In this document: in pieces, positions 1 through 8,673 of the stretch | Layout: the number at the start of each line of letters is the position of its first letter | Numbering within the stretch: position 1 is the first letter of the stretch | Assembly (NCBI RefSeq): GCF_014189535.1 | Contig: NZ_CP050307.1 | Location: 1,612,001-1,676,000, forward strand | Direction: 5' to 3' | Source of the DNA: Rhizobium lusitanum | GTDB lineage: Bacteria; Pseudomonadota; Alphaproteobacteria; Rhizobiales; Rhizobiaceae | DNA: 64,000 bases | Program-made: the position numbers and the translations under genes | Notes under the pieces: model-generated | Databases searched by the model: none | Told to the model about the DNA's origin: nothing | What the model saw: the letters and a program-made list of their open reading frames with translations, nothing else

Positions 1-1
1 G

Positions 2-109
2 GGGGATTTGTCCGTGGCCCACAAGCCAGATGAATTCGTTCCTGTCGACGAATTCGTGACAGCCAGCCTGATTTATCGCGATGTCGCCAAATCGATGCTG
101 CAGGCCTGA
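2..109 (+). CDS. C-terminal end of an M20-family peptidase/deacetylase (partial, starts before window)
   Basis: An open frame enters from the left edge and ends at TGA 107-109. The 35 visible residues include AHKPDEFVPVDEF, which matches the C-terminal part of ArgE/DapE-type M20 metallopeptidases, where a His followed by a P-x-E-x-V stretch closes the active site. The family removes acyl groups from amino acids or trims dipeptides. The next gene starts three bases after the stop, so it is probably the upstream member of the same operon. The substrate cannot be inferred from this fragment. Confidence 0.6.
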   Translation, partial: GDLSVAHKPDEFVPVDEFVTASLIYRDVAKSMLQA

Positions 110-112
110 TCG

Positions 113-1210
113 ATGCAAGCGTCCTTGCACCGCGCTATGCTGAGCTACGGGGGGAACCTGATGCTGCACACCGCATCATCCGGTCCGATCACCGGCCTCG
201 ATACGCTTTATCTGCGCCTGTGCGACGGCGATGTGGTGGCGACCGGCGAGGTCCGCATCAATATTGCCTATCTGAACGGGCTTCGGGCGGAGGTGGTCCT
301 GGCCGAGGCATTGTCTTTCTTCGACCGGATCGACTGGTCGCTAGAGGCGGCCGATCTGCTTGCGGACGACGCGATCTGGGCAGAGGCGAGCGCCCCGGTG
401 CGGATGCTGCTGGACACCGCGCTTTACGATCTTCTGGCGCGACGGCAGGGAGTGCCGCTTGCGCAATGGCTGGGCGCGGACGCTGCCACACCTATTTCAC
501 ATTCGACGAACCAGACATTGTTCATTTCCACGCCGGAGCAATTTCTCGCGCAGGCGGAAAACTACATCAAACGTGGGTTTTGCGACCTGAAAGTCAGGAT
601 CGGAGCCGGCGCTTTCGAGGATGATCTGTGGCGGCTTTCTCAGCTGCGCGAGCGGTTCGGTCAAACCATCAAGCTCGCGGTCGATGCCAATGGCGCCTGG
701 AGCCGCGACGACGCGGAAGCAAAGCTGGCGCGGCTGGCAGAATTCGATCTCGCCTATGTCGAGCAACCCGTTCCCGTCGGCGATTTCGACCTCATGCTAG
801 ACCTTGCACGGAAAAGCCCGGTGCCGCTGATGCTGGATGAAAGTGTCTCCAGTTTGCAAGATGTGGAAGCTATCATTGAGGCGTCCGGCCGCTTGTGGGC
901 GCATCTGAAGCTGGTCAAGCTCGGCGGCATCGCCCCGACGCTGAAGGCGGCGAAGGCGCTTCGCAACGGCAATATCCCCTTTATGCTCGGTCAGATGAAT
1001 GAGGGGGGCGTGGCAACAGCCGCAGCCCTGCATCTGGCCTGTGCGACCGGCCCGACATTCGCCGAATTATATGGAGCGGACGGACTGGCCGACGATCCGG
1101 CGTCTGGCCTCACCTATGCGCAGGGCCGAGTGACCGGCACCCAGGCTCCCGGTCTCGGGTTGACGGTTGATCTATCAAAGACAAGTCTCTTGAAGGAGTT
1201 CGCAAGATGA
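113..1210 (+). CDS. Enolase-superfamily enzyme (mandelate racemase/muconate lactonizing type)
   Basis: A 365-residue cytosolic enzyme with the two-domain layout of the family: capping domain about 1-130, then a TIM barrel. The Mg ligands read D191 (VDANGAW), E217 (YVEQP) and D242 (LMLDES). The C-terminal lysine is K266 or K269 (LKLVKLGG). The family abstracts a proton alpha to a carboxylate, giving racemases, epimerases, dehydratases or cycloisomerases. The usual K-x-K acid/base motif on barrel strand 2 reads K160-V-R162, so the second lysine is arginine. The gene overlaps the next start by four bases (ATGA). An alternative ATG at 161 has a purine-rich tract before it but would cut into the first strand. 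The amino-acid-catabolic setting suggests an epimerase or racemase on an amino-acid or dipeptide derivative; that is inference. Confidence 0.8.
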   Translation: MQASLHRAMLSYGGNLMLHTASSGPITGLDTLYLRLCDGDVVATGEVRINIAYLNGLRAEVVLAEALSFFDRIDWSLEAADLLADDAIWAEASAPVRMLLDTALYDLLARRQGVPLAQWLGADAATPISHSTNQTLFISTPEQFLAQAENYIKRGFCDLKVRIGAGAFEDDLWRLSQLRERFGQTIKLAVDANGAWSRDDAEAKLARLAEFDLAYVEQPVPVGDFDLMLDLARKSPVPLMLDESVSSLQDVEAIIEASGRLWAHLKLVKLGGIAPTLKAAKALRNGNIPFMLGQMNEGGVATAAALHLACATGPTFAELYGADGLADDPASGLTYAQGRVTGTQAPGLGLTVDLSKTSLLKEFAR

Positions 1211-2376
1211 CGACGGCAGGCACTATCGTACAGGGGCAGGAATCGGCCTTCCCGAAAGAGGAATATGAGATCCGGGTTGCGCGCGCTCGTCAAAATCTCG
1301 TCGAGGCGGGCATCGATGCGCTGGTCATCACCGGTCCGGAGAACATCTTCTATCTGACCGGCCAGCAAACGCCGGGTTACTACACGTTCCAGGCGCTGCT
1401 TCTTCCGGCCGAAGGTGATCCGGTCTTCGTGATCCGCCAGCTCGAATATTTCAACTTCATCGCCAATACTTTCATCGCTGACGCGGAAGTCTATCAGGAT
1501 GGCGATGAGCCCGTCTCCTTCCTCATGGCACTGATTGAAAAACGCGGCCTTGCAGGAAAGCACGTCGCAATCGACAAACGAGGCTGGTTCCTGCCGATAT
1601 TCGTCTACGAATCCCTGATTGAGCGGTTGGGCGTCGTTCATGACGGTGCCGGCGTTATTGAAAAATTGCGGGCCATCAAATCTCCGCTGGAAATCGAGAA
1701 GCTCGAACGTGCGGCATCCTATGTCGACGCGGGCATGCGGGCCGGACTTGCGGCCGTCAAGATCGGCGCCACCGACAACGACCTGGTCGCGGCAATGATG
1801 CAGGCGGCGATCTCAGCCGGATCGGAATATATGGGGATGGAGCCGCTGGTCTCTGTCGGCACACGCACGGGCGTGCCGCACGGCACCTGGCGCCGCGGCA
1901 GGATCGAGGATGGCGATCCTGCCTTTCTCGAAATGGCGGCCTGCCACGACCGCTATCACGCCGCCTTGATGCGATCGGCCTGGATCGGGCGCACGCCCAG
2001 CGAGGCAACGGAGATGATGAAGGTTTGCCAGGAGGCGCTGCAGGTCTCGCTCGATACCATCCGTCCGGGGGTTCCCTGCGAGGTTCCGCATATCGCCTGC
2101 CAGCGGATCATCGATGCGGCTGGCTATACCGATAATTTCCGCAAGCGCCTTGGCTACAGCGTCGGGATCTCCTTCGCGCCGGACTGGGGTGAGGGAGCCA
2201 TCCTCAGCCTCAATGCCGGGGTGAAGACAGAACTGCGTCCGGGCATGACCTTCCATTTGCCGCCGGCGCTGCGCATTTACGGCCGCTTCACCGTCGGTGT
2301 CAGCGAAACGATCGTCGTCACGGATACGGGATATCGCGCGCTTGGAACCGTCAAGCGCGATCTGCTCGAAGTTTGA
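1207..2376 (+). CDS. Ectoine hydrolase (DoeA)-like M24/creatinase-family protein
   Basis: A 389-residue pita-bread fold protein. The N-terminal creatinase-like domain is about 15-155 and the catalytic domain about 160-389. Most M24 metal ligands are absent: the first Asp position reads E242 (FLEMA), the second is lost in YHAALMRS, and the usual His-Gly motif is replaced by GYSVG. H225 (GVPHGTW) and E367 (VSETIVV) are kept, as in metal-independent creatinase. The stretch GYSVGISFAPDWGEG followed by RPGMTFH is characteristic of ectoine hydrolase DoeA, which opens the cyclic amidine of ectoine. A paralogue lies at 10160-11326 on the other strand. No neighbouring doeB is recognisable apart from the M20 tail at the window edge, so the true substrate may be another cyclic amino-acid derivative. 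Confidence 0.75.
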   Translation: MTTAGTIVQGQESAFPKEEYEIRVARARQNLVEAGIDALVITGPENIFYLTGQQTPGYYTFQALLLPAEGDPVFVIRQLEYFNFIANTFIADAEVYQDGDEPVSFLMALIEKRGLAGKHVAIDKRGWFLPIFVYESLIERLGVVHDGAGVIEKLRAIKSPLEIEKLERAASYVDAGMRAGLAAVKIGATDNDLVAAMMQAAISAGSEYMGMEPLVSVGTRTGVPHGTWRRGRIEDGDPAFLEMAACHDRYHAALMRSAWIGRTPSEATEMMKVCQEALQVSLDTIRPGVPCEVPHIACQRIIDAAGYTDNFRKRLGYSVGISFAPDWGEGAILSLNAGVKTELRPGMTFHLPPALRIYGRFTVGVSETIVVTDTGYRALGTVKRDLLEV

Positions 2377-2398
2377 AAGCGATGAGAGGGAGCGCGCT

Positions 2399-3625
2399 AT
2401 GGGGTTGATCCTCGTCTTGCATGATACGTCCCGCCCTGCCCTCTATGGCGCGGTTGCCGCTGCAGTCGCAGCTGCACGGCAATACAGTTTCATGCATGTT
2501 GCCGCGCGCTTCGATACCAAGCTCCATGCCGATGCCGCGCAGCATGTGATCGCAAGTGGCGGGCTTGGGCCGAGTGGGCTCTGCTGGTTCGAACGGCTTT
2601 CGGGCAAGCAGGCGCCGCCCGTCGCCACCTCGGAAAGTATTCTTGATGCTGCTCGGATGCAGGACGTCGTGGTGCCGATCCATCCGGCATTCCTGGTTGA
2701 CCAAGACATGCCGACGGCACTCTCGTCTGCTGCCGAAGCCCTTGGAATAGAGGTGAAAGCGATCACCGTTCGCGAGGACTCCGATTGCTTTTTCGACGCG
2801 GCTACGCAGGAGCTCCTTGCCCTGCGGGATCGTTTCGGGCGGATCGAGTTGCGCGCGCGCCCCTTCTGGGAGGGCGATAGTCTGATGATCGGCCTTATCG
2901 GTGCGGAGAGCGATCATCGCGATGTCTACCCTGCGGCGCTGGCAAGCCTCGCCGACGCGGCAGACAGCCTTTCCATTCCGATTAATGTGCGCTTTATCGA
3001 TCCGGTGAATATGGATCAGTTTGAAGATCCCGCTGTTTTCGAAGGCCTGTCCGGCATTCTGCTTCCCGGTGGGGCGGACATGAAAAACGTCGCCGGTCAG
3101 ACGACAGCTGCCGCCTTAAGCCTGGAAGCCGGCCTGCCAACGGTTGGATTATGCCTCGGCATGCAGACGATGGCGACGGCGGTGGCATGGCGCGCCTTTG
3201 GTCGCGGCACGGCCAATCTGGCGGAGGCGGACCCGGATGCCAAGCTCAAGACCTTCGTGCCGATGGCCGGCGCGCAGGGGCCGGATGAAACTCTCCTGCC
3301 ACTCCATAGGACGGGTGATCAGGCGATCGATATCGTTTCCGGAACTCAGCTCGCAGTCATTATTCGTTCCGATCGCCAGATCCGCTGCAATCATCGCTTC
3401 CGATTGAACCAGGCTCTACTGCCGGATCTGGAGGCAGCCGGACTTCGAGTTGCCGCGTCCAGCTCATCAGGCGCCATTGTCGATGCCATCGAAGTGCCTG
3501 GGCACTCCTTCTTCATCGGCATGCAAGGACATCCCGAATTGTCATCGAGAGCCGACATGCCCCATCCGCTGTTGGTGGCATTTCTGGAAACGGCCGCCAA
3601 GCGGCGTCCATCAACAATGTCATAG
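2399..3625 (+). CDS. Class I glutamine amidotransferase, CTP-synthase-like, with uncharacterised N-terminal domain
   Basis: A 408-residue protein starting at ATG 2399 behind the purine-rich tract AGAGGGAG. Residues about 163-400 form a triad-type glutaminase: nucleophile C252 in GLCLGMQ, then H378 and E380 in GMQGHPE. The Q-x-HPE-x-SR and PHPLLVAF pattern resembles the glutaminase half of CTP synthase (PyrG). The synthetase half is absent. Residues 1-160 match nothing I recognise and look like a compact alpha/beta segment. Such a domain could supply ammonia to a partner, or hydrolyse a gamma-glutamyl or other amide. It lies 22 bases after the M24 gene and 39 before the VOC gene, apparently in one operon. 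The substrate is unknown. Confidence 0.7.
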   Translation: MGLILVLHDTSRPALYGAVAAAVAAARQYSFMHVAARFDTKLHADAAQHVIASGGLGPSGLCWFERLSGKQAPPVATSESILDAARMQDVVVPIHPAFLVDQDMPTALSSAAEALGIEVKAITVREDSDCFFDAATQELLALRDRFGRIELRARPFWEGDSLMIGLIGAESDHRDVYPAALASLADAADSLSIPINVRFIDPVNMDQFEDPAVFEGLSGILLPGGADMKNVAGQTTAAALSLEAGLPTVGLCLGMQTMATAVAWRAFGRGTANLAEADPDAKLKTFVPMAGAQGPDETLLPLHRTGDQAIDIVSGTQLAVIIRSDRQIRCNHRFRLNQALLPDLEAAGLRVAASSSSGAIVDAIEVPGHSFFIGMQGHPELSSRADMPHPLLVAFLETAAKRRPSTMS

Positions 3626-3664
3626 CAATCATCACCACTCTAACTCAGCCAGGTAACAATCATC

Positions 3665-4078
3665 ATGCGCTCACTTTTCCATCTCGCCTATCATATAACC
3701 GACCTTGATGAGGCCCGCCGCTTTTACGGTGGCGTGCTCGGTTGTGAGGAGGGCCGCAGCACGGATACATGGGTCGATTTCGATTTCTTCGGCCATCAGA
3801 TTTCCCTGCATCTCGGCAAGCCATTCGAAACGACGCGCACCGGCAAGGTCGGCGATCATATGGTGATGATGCCCCATCTCGGTGTTGTCCTTGCGCTCGA
3901 CGATTGGTTCGCCCTTGCCAAGAGACTGGAAGACGCCGGCACGACATTCGACATTCCGCCCGTCGTGCGCTTCGAGGGGCTGCCTGGTGAGCAGCGTACG
4001 ATGTTCTTCTTCGATCCGAGCGGAAACCCGATTGAAGTCAAGGGTTTCAAGGATTTCGACAGCGTTTTTGCGCACTAA
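3665..4078 (+). CDS. VOC-superfamily (glyoxalase/dioxygenase-like) protein
   Basis: 137 residues with two beta-alpha-beta-beta-beta modules. Module one opens with LAYHITDLDEARRFYGGVLG and module two ends with FFFDPSGNPIEVKGF. Plausible metal ligands are the His in AYHITD, the His in ISLHLG and the Glu in NPIEVKG. VOC members include glyoxalase I, extradiol dioxygenases, epimerases and resistance proteins, so the fold alone does not define a reaction. AGGTAAC sits upstream of the ATG. It is in series with the amidotransferase and the hydroxyacid dehydrogenase, so a role in turning over an intermediate of this pathway is likely. Confidence 0.75.
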   Translation: MRSLFHLAYHITDLDEARRFYGGVLGCEEGRSTDTWVDFDFFGHQISLHLGKPFETTRTGKVGDHMVMMPHLGVVLALDDWFALAKRLEDAGTTFDIPPVVRFEGLPGEQRTMFFFDPSGNPIEVKGFKDFDSVFAH

Positions 4079-4099
4079 GAGAGAAAGGAGATCGGTCGA

Positions 4100-5035
4100 A
4101 TGATTGCGCTGGTAACGCGTATATCCGATGAGGCGGAGCACCAGTGGCTCGAGGCTCTCTCGCTGAGGATGCCGGAGGAGAAAATCGTCTCGTTCCGGCA
4201 CCTCAATGAAGAAGACCGAGCGGCGGTCGATATCGCCATCGTCGCCAATCCGGATCCGAAGGACCTTGCCCGCCTGCCCGGCCTGAAGTGGATCCATAGC
4301 CTTTGGGCCGGCGTCGAACGCCTGGTCAGCGAAATTGGCGACAGCACTTTGCCCGTCGTACGTCTGGTCGACCCGCAATTGAGCCGCACCATGGCCGAAG
4401 CCGTTCTTGCCTGGACCTATTACCTGTTCCGCGACATGCCTGCCTATGCCCGCTTCCAGCGGGAGCGCAGCTGGCAGCAATTGCCCTATCGACGACCGGA
4501 GCAGATCACCGTCGGTCTGCTCGGAATGGGCGCGCTGGGTGAGGCGGCAGCGCATCGTCTGACCGACGCCGGTTTCAAGGTGATTGGATGGAGCCGCTCG
4601 GCAAAGGACATCGAAGGGGTCGAAACACACTCCGGCGAGGATGGGCTGTATGCAGTCCTGCGCGGATCCGATATCCTGGTGTGCCTTCTGCCGCTAACGT
4701 CAGAAACGCGGGCGCTGCTGAACGCAGAAAGGCTTGCGCTCCTGCCCGCGAACGCAGCGCTGATCAATTTCGCCCGTGGCCCGATCGTGGTGAGTGAGGA
4801 TTTGTTGCAGGCGCTCGATACCGGCCGTTTGAGCCACGCGGTTCTGGATGTTTTCGATGTGGAGCCGCTGCCCGCCGATGCACCCTTTTGGGACCATCCG
4901 GAGATCACCGTGCTGCCGCATATCTCTGCCCCGACGGATCGGGAAACGGCGGCGGCGCTTGTCGCGGACAATATTCGAACCTTTCGTCGCACCGCCACGC
5001 TTCCATCCATTGTCGACTTCGCGCGCGGATATTAA
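4100..5035 (+). CDS. D-isomer-specific 2-hydroxyacid dehydrogenase (GhrA-like)
   Basis: A 311-residue NAD(P)-dependent reductase. The Rossmann motif is G142-M-G144-AL-G147. Catalytic residues are R226 (NFARGP), E255 (DVEPLP) and H274 (LPHISAP). The WSRS segment after the second strand of the nucleotide fold favours NADP(H). The family interconverts 2-oxo and D-2-hydroxy acids such as glyoxylate or hydroxypyruvate. A GAAAGGAG ribosome binding site precedes the ATG. Next to the transaminase at 5094 it could reduce the 2-oxo acid made by transamination, or feed hydroxy acids into it. A second dehydrogenase of the same superfamily lies at 13236-14183. Confidence 0.88.
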   Translation: MIALVTRISDEAEHQWLEALSLRMPEEKIVSFRHLNEEDRAAVDIAIVANPDPKDLARLPGLKWIHSLWAGVERLVSEIGDSTLPVVRLVDPQLSRTMAEAVLAWTYYLFRDMPAYARFQRERSWQQLPYRRPEQITVGLLGMGALGEAAAHRLTDAGFKVIGWSRSAKDIEGVETHSGEDGLYAVLRGSDILVCLLPLTSETRALLNAERLALLPANAALINFARGPIVVSEDLLQALDTGRLSHAVLDVFDVEPLPADAPFWDHPEITVLPHISAPTDRETAAALVADNIRTFRRTATLPSIVDFARGY

Positions 5036-5093
5036 AGGCGGCATGCCGCCAATGCGCCTCTCTTCAATGCAAGCAAACCTCTTTGGGAATTGA

Positions 5094-5966
5094 ATGAACA
5101 TGACGTCACCTCAACGCACTGTCTACGTCAACGGCCAGTATTGCCCTGAAACAGAAGCCAAGGTCTCGATTTTCGACCGTGGTTATCTTTTCGCGGACGC
5201 CATCTATGAAGTCACCTGCGTGCTGGGAGGCAAGCTCGTCGATTTCGATGGTCACATGGCACGGCTGCAGCGCTCCTTGCAGGAACTCGACATGACAATG
5301 CCTATGTCCATCGACGAGCTCCTGGCCATTCACCGCAAACTAGTGGCGGCCAATAATGTCGACGAAGGTCTGATCTACATGCAGATTTCCCGTGGCTCGG
5401 CCGATCGTGACTTCAATTTTCCACCAAAGGGTACGCCACCGGTGGCCGTCATGTTCACCCAATCCCGGCCGGTCATCGAAAGCCCGCTCGCCAAACGCGG
5501 CCTGAAGATTATATCGCTGCCGGACATCCGCTGGGGCCGCCGCGACATCAAGACCGTCCAGCTTCTTTACCCATCAATGGCGAAGAACGCCGCCTATCAG
5601 GCCGGCGCTGACGACGCATGGCTCGTGCAGGACGGTTATGTCACCGAGGCATCCTCTGCCAATGCCTATATCGTGACGACAGACGGCAAGATCGTCACGC
5701 GCAAACTTTCATTCGATATTCTGCATGGCATTACCCGCGCCGCCGTTCTCCGGCTTGCCGCTGAATCCGGCTACACGCTGGAGGAAAGATCCTTCACCAT
5801 TGAGGAAGCGCTGGCTGCAAAGGAGGCCTTCATCACCTCCGCCACGTCTTTCGTGACCGCTGTCCTTGAGATCGACGGAACCGCCATCGGCGAAGGGGTT
5901 ATCGGCCCTGTTAGCAAACGGCTGCGGGAAATCTATATCGAACAAGCAGTAGCGGCAGCGAAGTAA
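5094..5966 (+). CDS. D-amino-acid transaminase-like class IV aminotransferase
   Basis: A 290-residue fold-type IV PLP enzyme. The Schiff-base lysine is K153 in GRRDIKTVQLLY and the PLP-binding glutamate is E184 in YVTEASSAN. The N-terminal YVNGQY, FDRGYLFADAIYEV and RLQRSL segments match D-alanine aminotransferase more than branched-chain aminotransferases or aminodeoxychorismate lyase. The expected reaction is reversible transfer of the amino group between D-amino acids and 2-oxoglutarate or pyruvate. ATG 5094 follows GGGAA; ATG 5100 is an alternative. It is the last gene of the plus-strand run and is followed by a strong hairpin. Confidence 0.85.
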   Translation: MNMTSPQRTVYVNGQYCPETEAKVSIFDRGYLFADAIYEVTCVLGGKLVDFDGHMARLQRSLQELDMTMPMSIDELLAIHRKLVAANNVDEGLIYMQISRGSADRDFNFPPKGTPPVAVMFTQSRPVIESPLAKRGLKIISLPDIRWGRRDIKTVQLLYPSMAKNAAYQAGADDAWLVQDGYVTEASSANAYIVTTDGKIVTRKLSFDILHGITRAAVLRLAAESGYTLEERSFTIEEALAAKEAFITSATSFVTAVLEIDGTAIGEGVIGPVSKRLREIYIEQAVAAAK

Positions 5967-5984
5967 TCCGATCGGGATGACAAT

Positions 5985-6016
5985 CGGGGCCAGAAGGCGT
6001 TCGCCACCTGGCCCCG
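5985..6016. terminator. Strong hairpin between convergent genes, probable terminator
   Basis: CGGGGCCAG (5985-5993) pairs perfectly with CTGGCCCCG (6008-6016). The loop contains a further GGCG/CGCC pairing. There is no long T run on either side, so it may act in both directions or as an mRNA 3' stabiliser. It lies between the transaminase stop and the convergent binding-protein gene. Confidence 0.65.
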
Positions 6017-6076
6017 ACCGTATTTCAACGTGGGAAACAAGGCCCCGGTCGACGCCGGCCGGAACCTCTGAATTTC

Positions 6077-6868
6077 TTACTCGACCGATTTGATCGGGTC
6101 TTTCGGCGCTGGATCGAAGCCAACCAGATCCGTGGTCAATTTTGCATAGGTGCCGTCGGCCACCATATCCGCGAGAGCCTTGTTGATAGCTTTCACGAGT
6201 TCCGGCTTGCCCTTCTTGATAGCAAAACCCTTCTGGATGTGGCTGACGTAGTCATCCGTCATCTCCAGCGGCATATGCGCATTCTTGACCGCATAGGCTC
6301 CGGCGATCGAGTCCGTAATCGTCGCATCGATATTTCCATTGACGAGATCCTGCATGGCGTCGGCCTCGGCCTTGTAGCCCTTGACGGCGGCGCCCTTTTC
6401 CTCGGCAATCTTGGCAAACGTCGAAGAGACCAGCGCGCCGACTGTCTTGCCTTTCAGATCAGCGGCGCTCTTGATCGGCGAGCCTTTGGAAACGATGATG
6501 CGACCACCGGATTCCAGCCAGCCGTTGGCGAAGGTAACCTTCTTCTGACGCTCGGGCGTGATGTCCATGGAGGCGCTGATGACGTCATACTGATCGGCCT
6601 GCAAGCCGACGAGGAGCGAATCCCATTTGATGAGGACAGGCGTGTAGGCGAGATCCAAACGCTTGGCCACTTCCTTCATCACGCGGATCTCCAGGCCGTC
6701 CAGCGAGCCGTCGGGAGCGCGCATGCTAAAAGGCGCAAATGTGCCCTCGGTCGCGACCTGCAGTTTGCCTGGTTCCAGGAGCTCCAGACCAGCGGCCGAA
6801 GCCGGCATGTTACCGAAGGCGGCGGCGGCAAGCATGGTGGCAGCGAATGCAAACAGTTTGAATTTCAT
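6077..6868 (-). CDS. Polar amino acid ABC transporter, periplasmic binding protein
   Basis: 263 residues with a Sec signal peptide (basic start, hydrophobic core, PASA-A end near residue 26) and an SBP_bac_3 fold. Typical family segments are VATEGTFAPFSM, DVISASMDITPERQKKVTFA and the late GTYAKLTTDL. This family binds amino acids, opines or small amino-acid derivatives and delivers them to the inner-membrane permease. It is the last gene of the transporter operon, after the ATPase and permease, with a hairpin in the gap before it. Location between two catabolic blocks suggests it imports their substrate. Confidence 0.9.
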   Translation of the reverse strand: MKFKLFAFAATMLAAAAFGNMPASAAGLELLEPGKLQVATEGTFAPFSMRAPDGSLDGLEIRVMKEVAKRLDLAYTPVLIKWDSLLVGLQADQYDVISASMDITPERQKKVTFANGWLESGGRIIVSKGSPIKSAADLKGKTVGALVSSTFAKIAEEKGAAVKGYKAEADAMQDLVNGNIDATITDSIAGAYAVKNAHMPLEMTDDYVSHIQKGFAIKKGKPELVKAINKALADMVADGTYAKLTTDLVGFDPAPKDPIKSVE

Positions 6869-6943
6869 GGCTATTGTTCCCTTTATTGATCTGGTTGAGG
6901 TATCGTCTTCGCCTCACGGCGCATAAGATTTCCGGGTGCGCGG

Positions 6944-6974
6944 GGCCCAGACCGTTACCGTTCAGGTCTGGGCC
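6944..6974 (-). promoter_or_regulatory. Intercistronic hairpin between permease and binding-protein genes
   Basis: GGCCCAGACC (6944-6953) and GGTCTGGGCC (6965-6974) form a perfect 10-bp stem with an 11-base loop. It straddles the permease stop codon. No U tract follows in the minus direction, so it looks like an mRNA-stabilising or processing element that could set binding-protein level, rather than a terminator. Confidence 0.5.
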
Positions 6975-7621
6975 GCATAGTGCCGCTCCAGCCAAGCTGA
7001 AAGCTGGGTGAGAATGGTGGTCAGGACGAGATAGATGATTGCGACCGTGATGTAGAATTCGAACGGGCGGAACGTCGCGGCAATCAGCGTCTGCGCATAA
7101 AGGGTCAGTTCCACGACCGTAATCGTCGACAGCAGCGACGTATTCTTCAACGTCGAAATCGCCTCGTTGGTGATAGATGGCAGGATGATGCGAGAGACCT
7201 GTGGCAGGATGATGCTGCGCATCGTCTCTGCAGGGCTGAAACCGAGCGCGAGCGCCGACTCCGTCTGCCCACGCGGAATGGCCGAAAGGCCGCCACGAAT
7301 GATCTCCGCGACGTACGCACCGCTGTTGATCCCGAGCGACAGAACGCCGGCGACAAAGGGAGAAAGCTTGATGCCAAACGCCGGCAGGCCGAAATAGATG
7401 ATGAAAACTTGGATGAGGGTCGGTGTTCCGCGAACGAACCAGACATAGAAAGCCGATGCCATGCGCGCGGCGCGCCATTTCGATCCATGGGCCAGGGCGG
7501 CCGCGAGACCGCAGATCCAACTGAAGATGATCGTTGCTACCGTCAGCCAAAGGACCGTCCAGGCAGCCTCGACAAATCCCGGCCCGTAAAGCGTGAGTTC
7601 TTCAAGAAACGCTTCGTTCAT
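6962..7621 (-). CDS. Polar amino acid ABC transporter permease (HisM/GlnP family)
   Basis: 219 residues with several hydrophobic membrane segments and the cytoplasmic EAA loop, seen as ESALALGFSPAETMRSIILPQ (about residues 120-140). Only one permease gene is present, so the channel is presumably a homodimer. Its start overlaps the ATPase stop as ATGA (7618-7621), which indicates translational coupling. Confidence 0.9.
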   Translation of the reverse strand: MNEAFLEELTLYGPGFVEAAWTVLWLTVATIIFSWICGLAAALAHGSKWRAARMASAFYVWFVRGTPTLIQVFIIYFGLPAFGIKLSPFVAGVLSLGINSGAYVAEIIRGGLSAIPRGQTESALALGFSPAETMRSIILPQVSRIILPSITNEAISTLKNTSLLSTITVVELTLYAQTLIAATFRPFEFYITVAIIYLVLTTILTQLSAWLERHYAAQT

Positions 7622-8427
7622 AAAAGCACCTCCCCGTTGGATGCATCCATGCCAAGGGAGCCGAATTGGTCATGCAGAATGCGATGCAGGAACTGCTGCA
7701 ACCGCTCGCTTTGCGGATTGCGCAGGATGCCGGGCGCTCCGGACTCGGCAACGACGCCCTTGTCGAAAAAGAGAACACGGGACGAAACGTCTCGCGCAAA
7801 GGCAATCTCATGCGTGACGAGAAGCATGGTCATGCCTTCCGCAGCCAGCGATGCCATGAGCACCAGCACCTCATGCACGAGTTCCGGATCAAGCGCCGAT
7901 GTCACCTCATCAAACAGCATCAATCGAGGCTTCATCGCCAAAGCACGGACGATGGCGACGCGTTGCTGCTGGCCGCCGGAAAGTCGGGAGGGATAGCTAT
8001 GCCGCTTCTCATAAAGCCCGATGCGCGACAGCAGCGCTTCGGCCTCGCCGACAGCCTGGAACCGTGGCATCTTCAGAAGCTTGACCGGTGCGTGAATGAC
8101 ATTTTCCAGAACCGTCATGTGTGGCCAGAGATTGTAGCTTTGGAAGACCATGCCCACCCGTCGCCGCAGCGCCTGCAATTGTGCCGGTGTCGGGAACTGA
8201 CGGGACTCAGGCCGGAAATCGAACGTAAGTTCGTCGAAATCCATGAAGCCGGATTGCGGCATTTCCAACGCATTGATGGAGCGCAGGAAGGTACTCTTGC
8301 CCGAACCACTGGCGCCGATGATCGAGACGACCTCGCCCGCTGTGACTGTAAGCGAAATTCCCTTCAACACCTCATTGTCCCCGAAACTCTTTCGGATATC
8401 GCGCAGGGTCAGAATCGGTTCCGGCAT
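7618..8427 (-). CDS. Amino acid ABC transporter ATP-binding protein
   Basis: 269 residues from ATG 8427; GTG 8430 in the same frame is possible. Walker A is GASGSGKST (38-46), the signature is LSGGQQQ (149-155), and Walker B with D-loop is LFDEVTSALD (171-180), followed by LLVTHEIAFA. It matches GlnQ/HisP-type ATPases. A G-rich tract lies just before the start. It is the first gene of the minus-strand importer operon and is preceded by a long intergenic region carrying two operator-like palindromes. Confidence 0.92.
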   Translation of the reverse strand: MPEPILTLRDIRKSFGDNEVLKGISLTVTAGEVVSIIGASGSGKSTFLRSINALEMPQSGFMDFDELTFDFRPESRQFPTPAQLQALRRRVGMVFQSYNLWPHMTVLENVIHAPVKLLKMPRFQAVGEAEALLSRIGLYEKRHSYPSRLSGGQQQRVAIVRALAMKPRLMLFDEVTSALDPELVHEVLVLMASLAAEGMTMLLVTHEIAFARDVSSRVLFFDKGVVAESGAPGILRNPQSERLQQFLHRILHDQFGSLGMDASNGEVLL

Positions 8428-8673
8428 CACTCGCCCCCCGACGGCAATTGGTCGAGGATATCAACCGAGACATCCCTAGGCATGCGAGCAACCCTGTTGA
8501 TGACGGCGAACTGACCGGCGCGCATCGTAAAGGCACGCCCATGACTGGCCGGCACGATTTCGGAACATTCGGTCATGATGCAAAACTCGCGTTTCGACAG
8601 GGCGCAGGCCTCATTGGAGCTCGAAGCTTCTTGTGGTCCGTTTGCCCGGCCATTGACTTTCGAGGTCAGCCTA

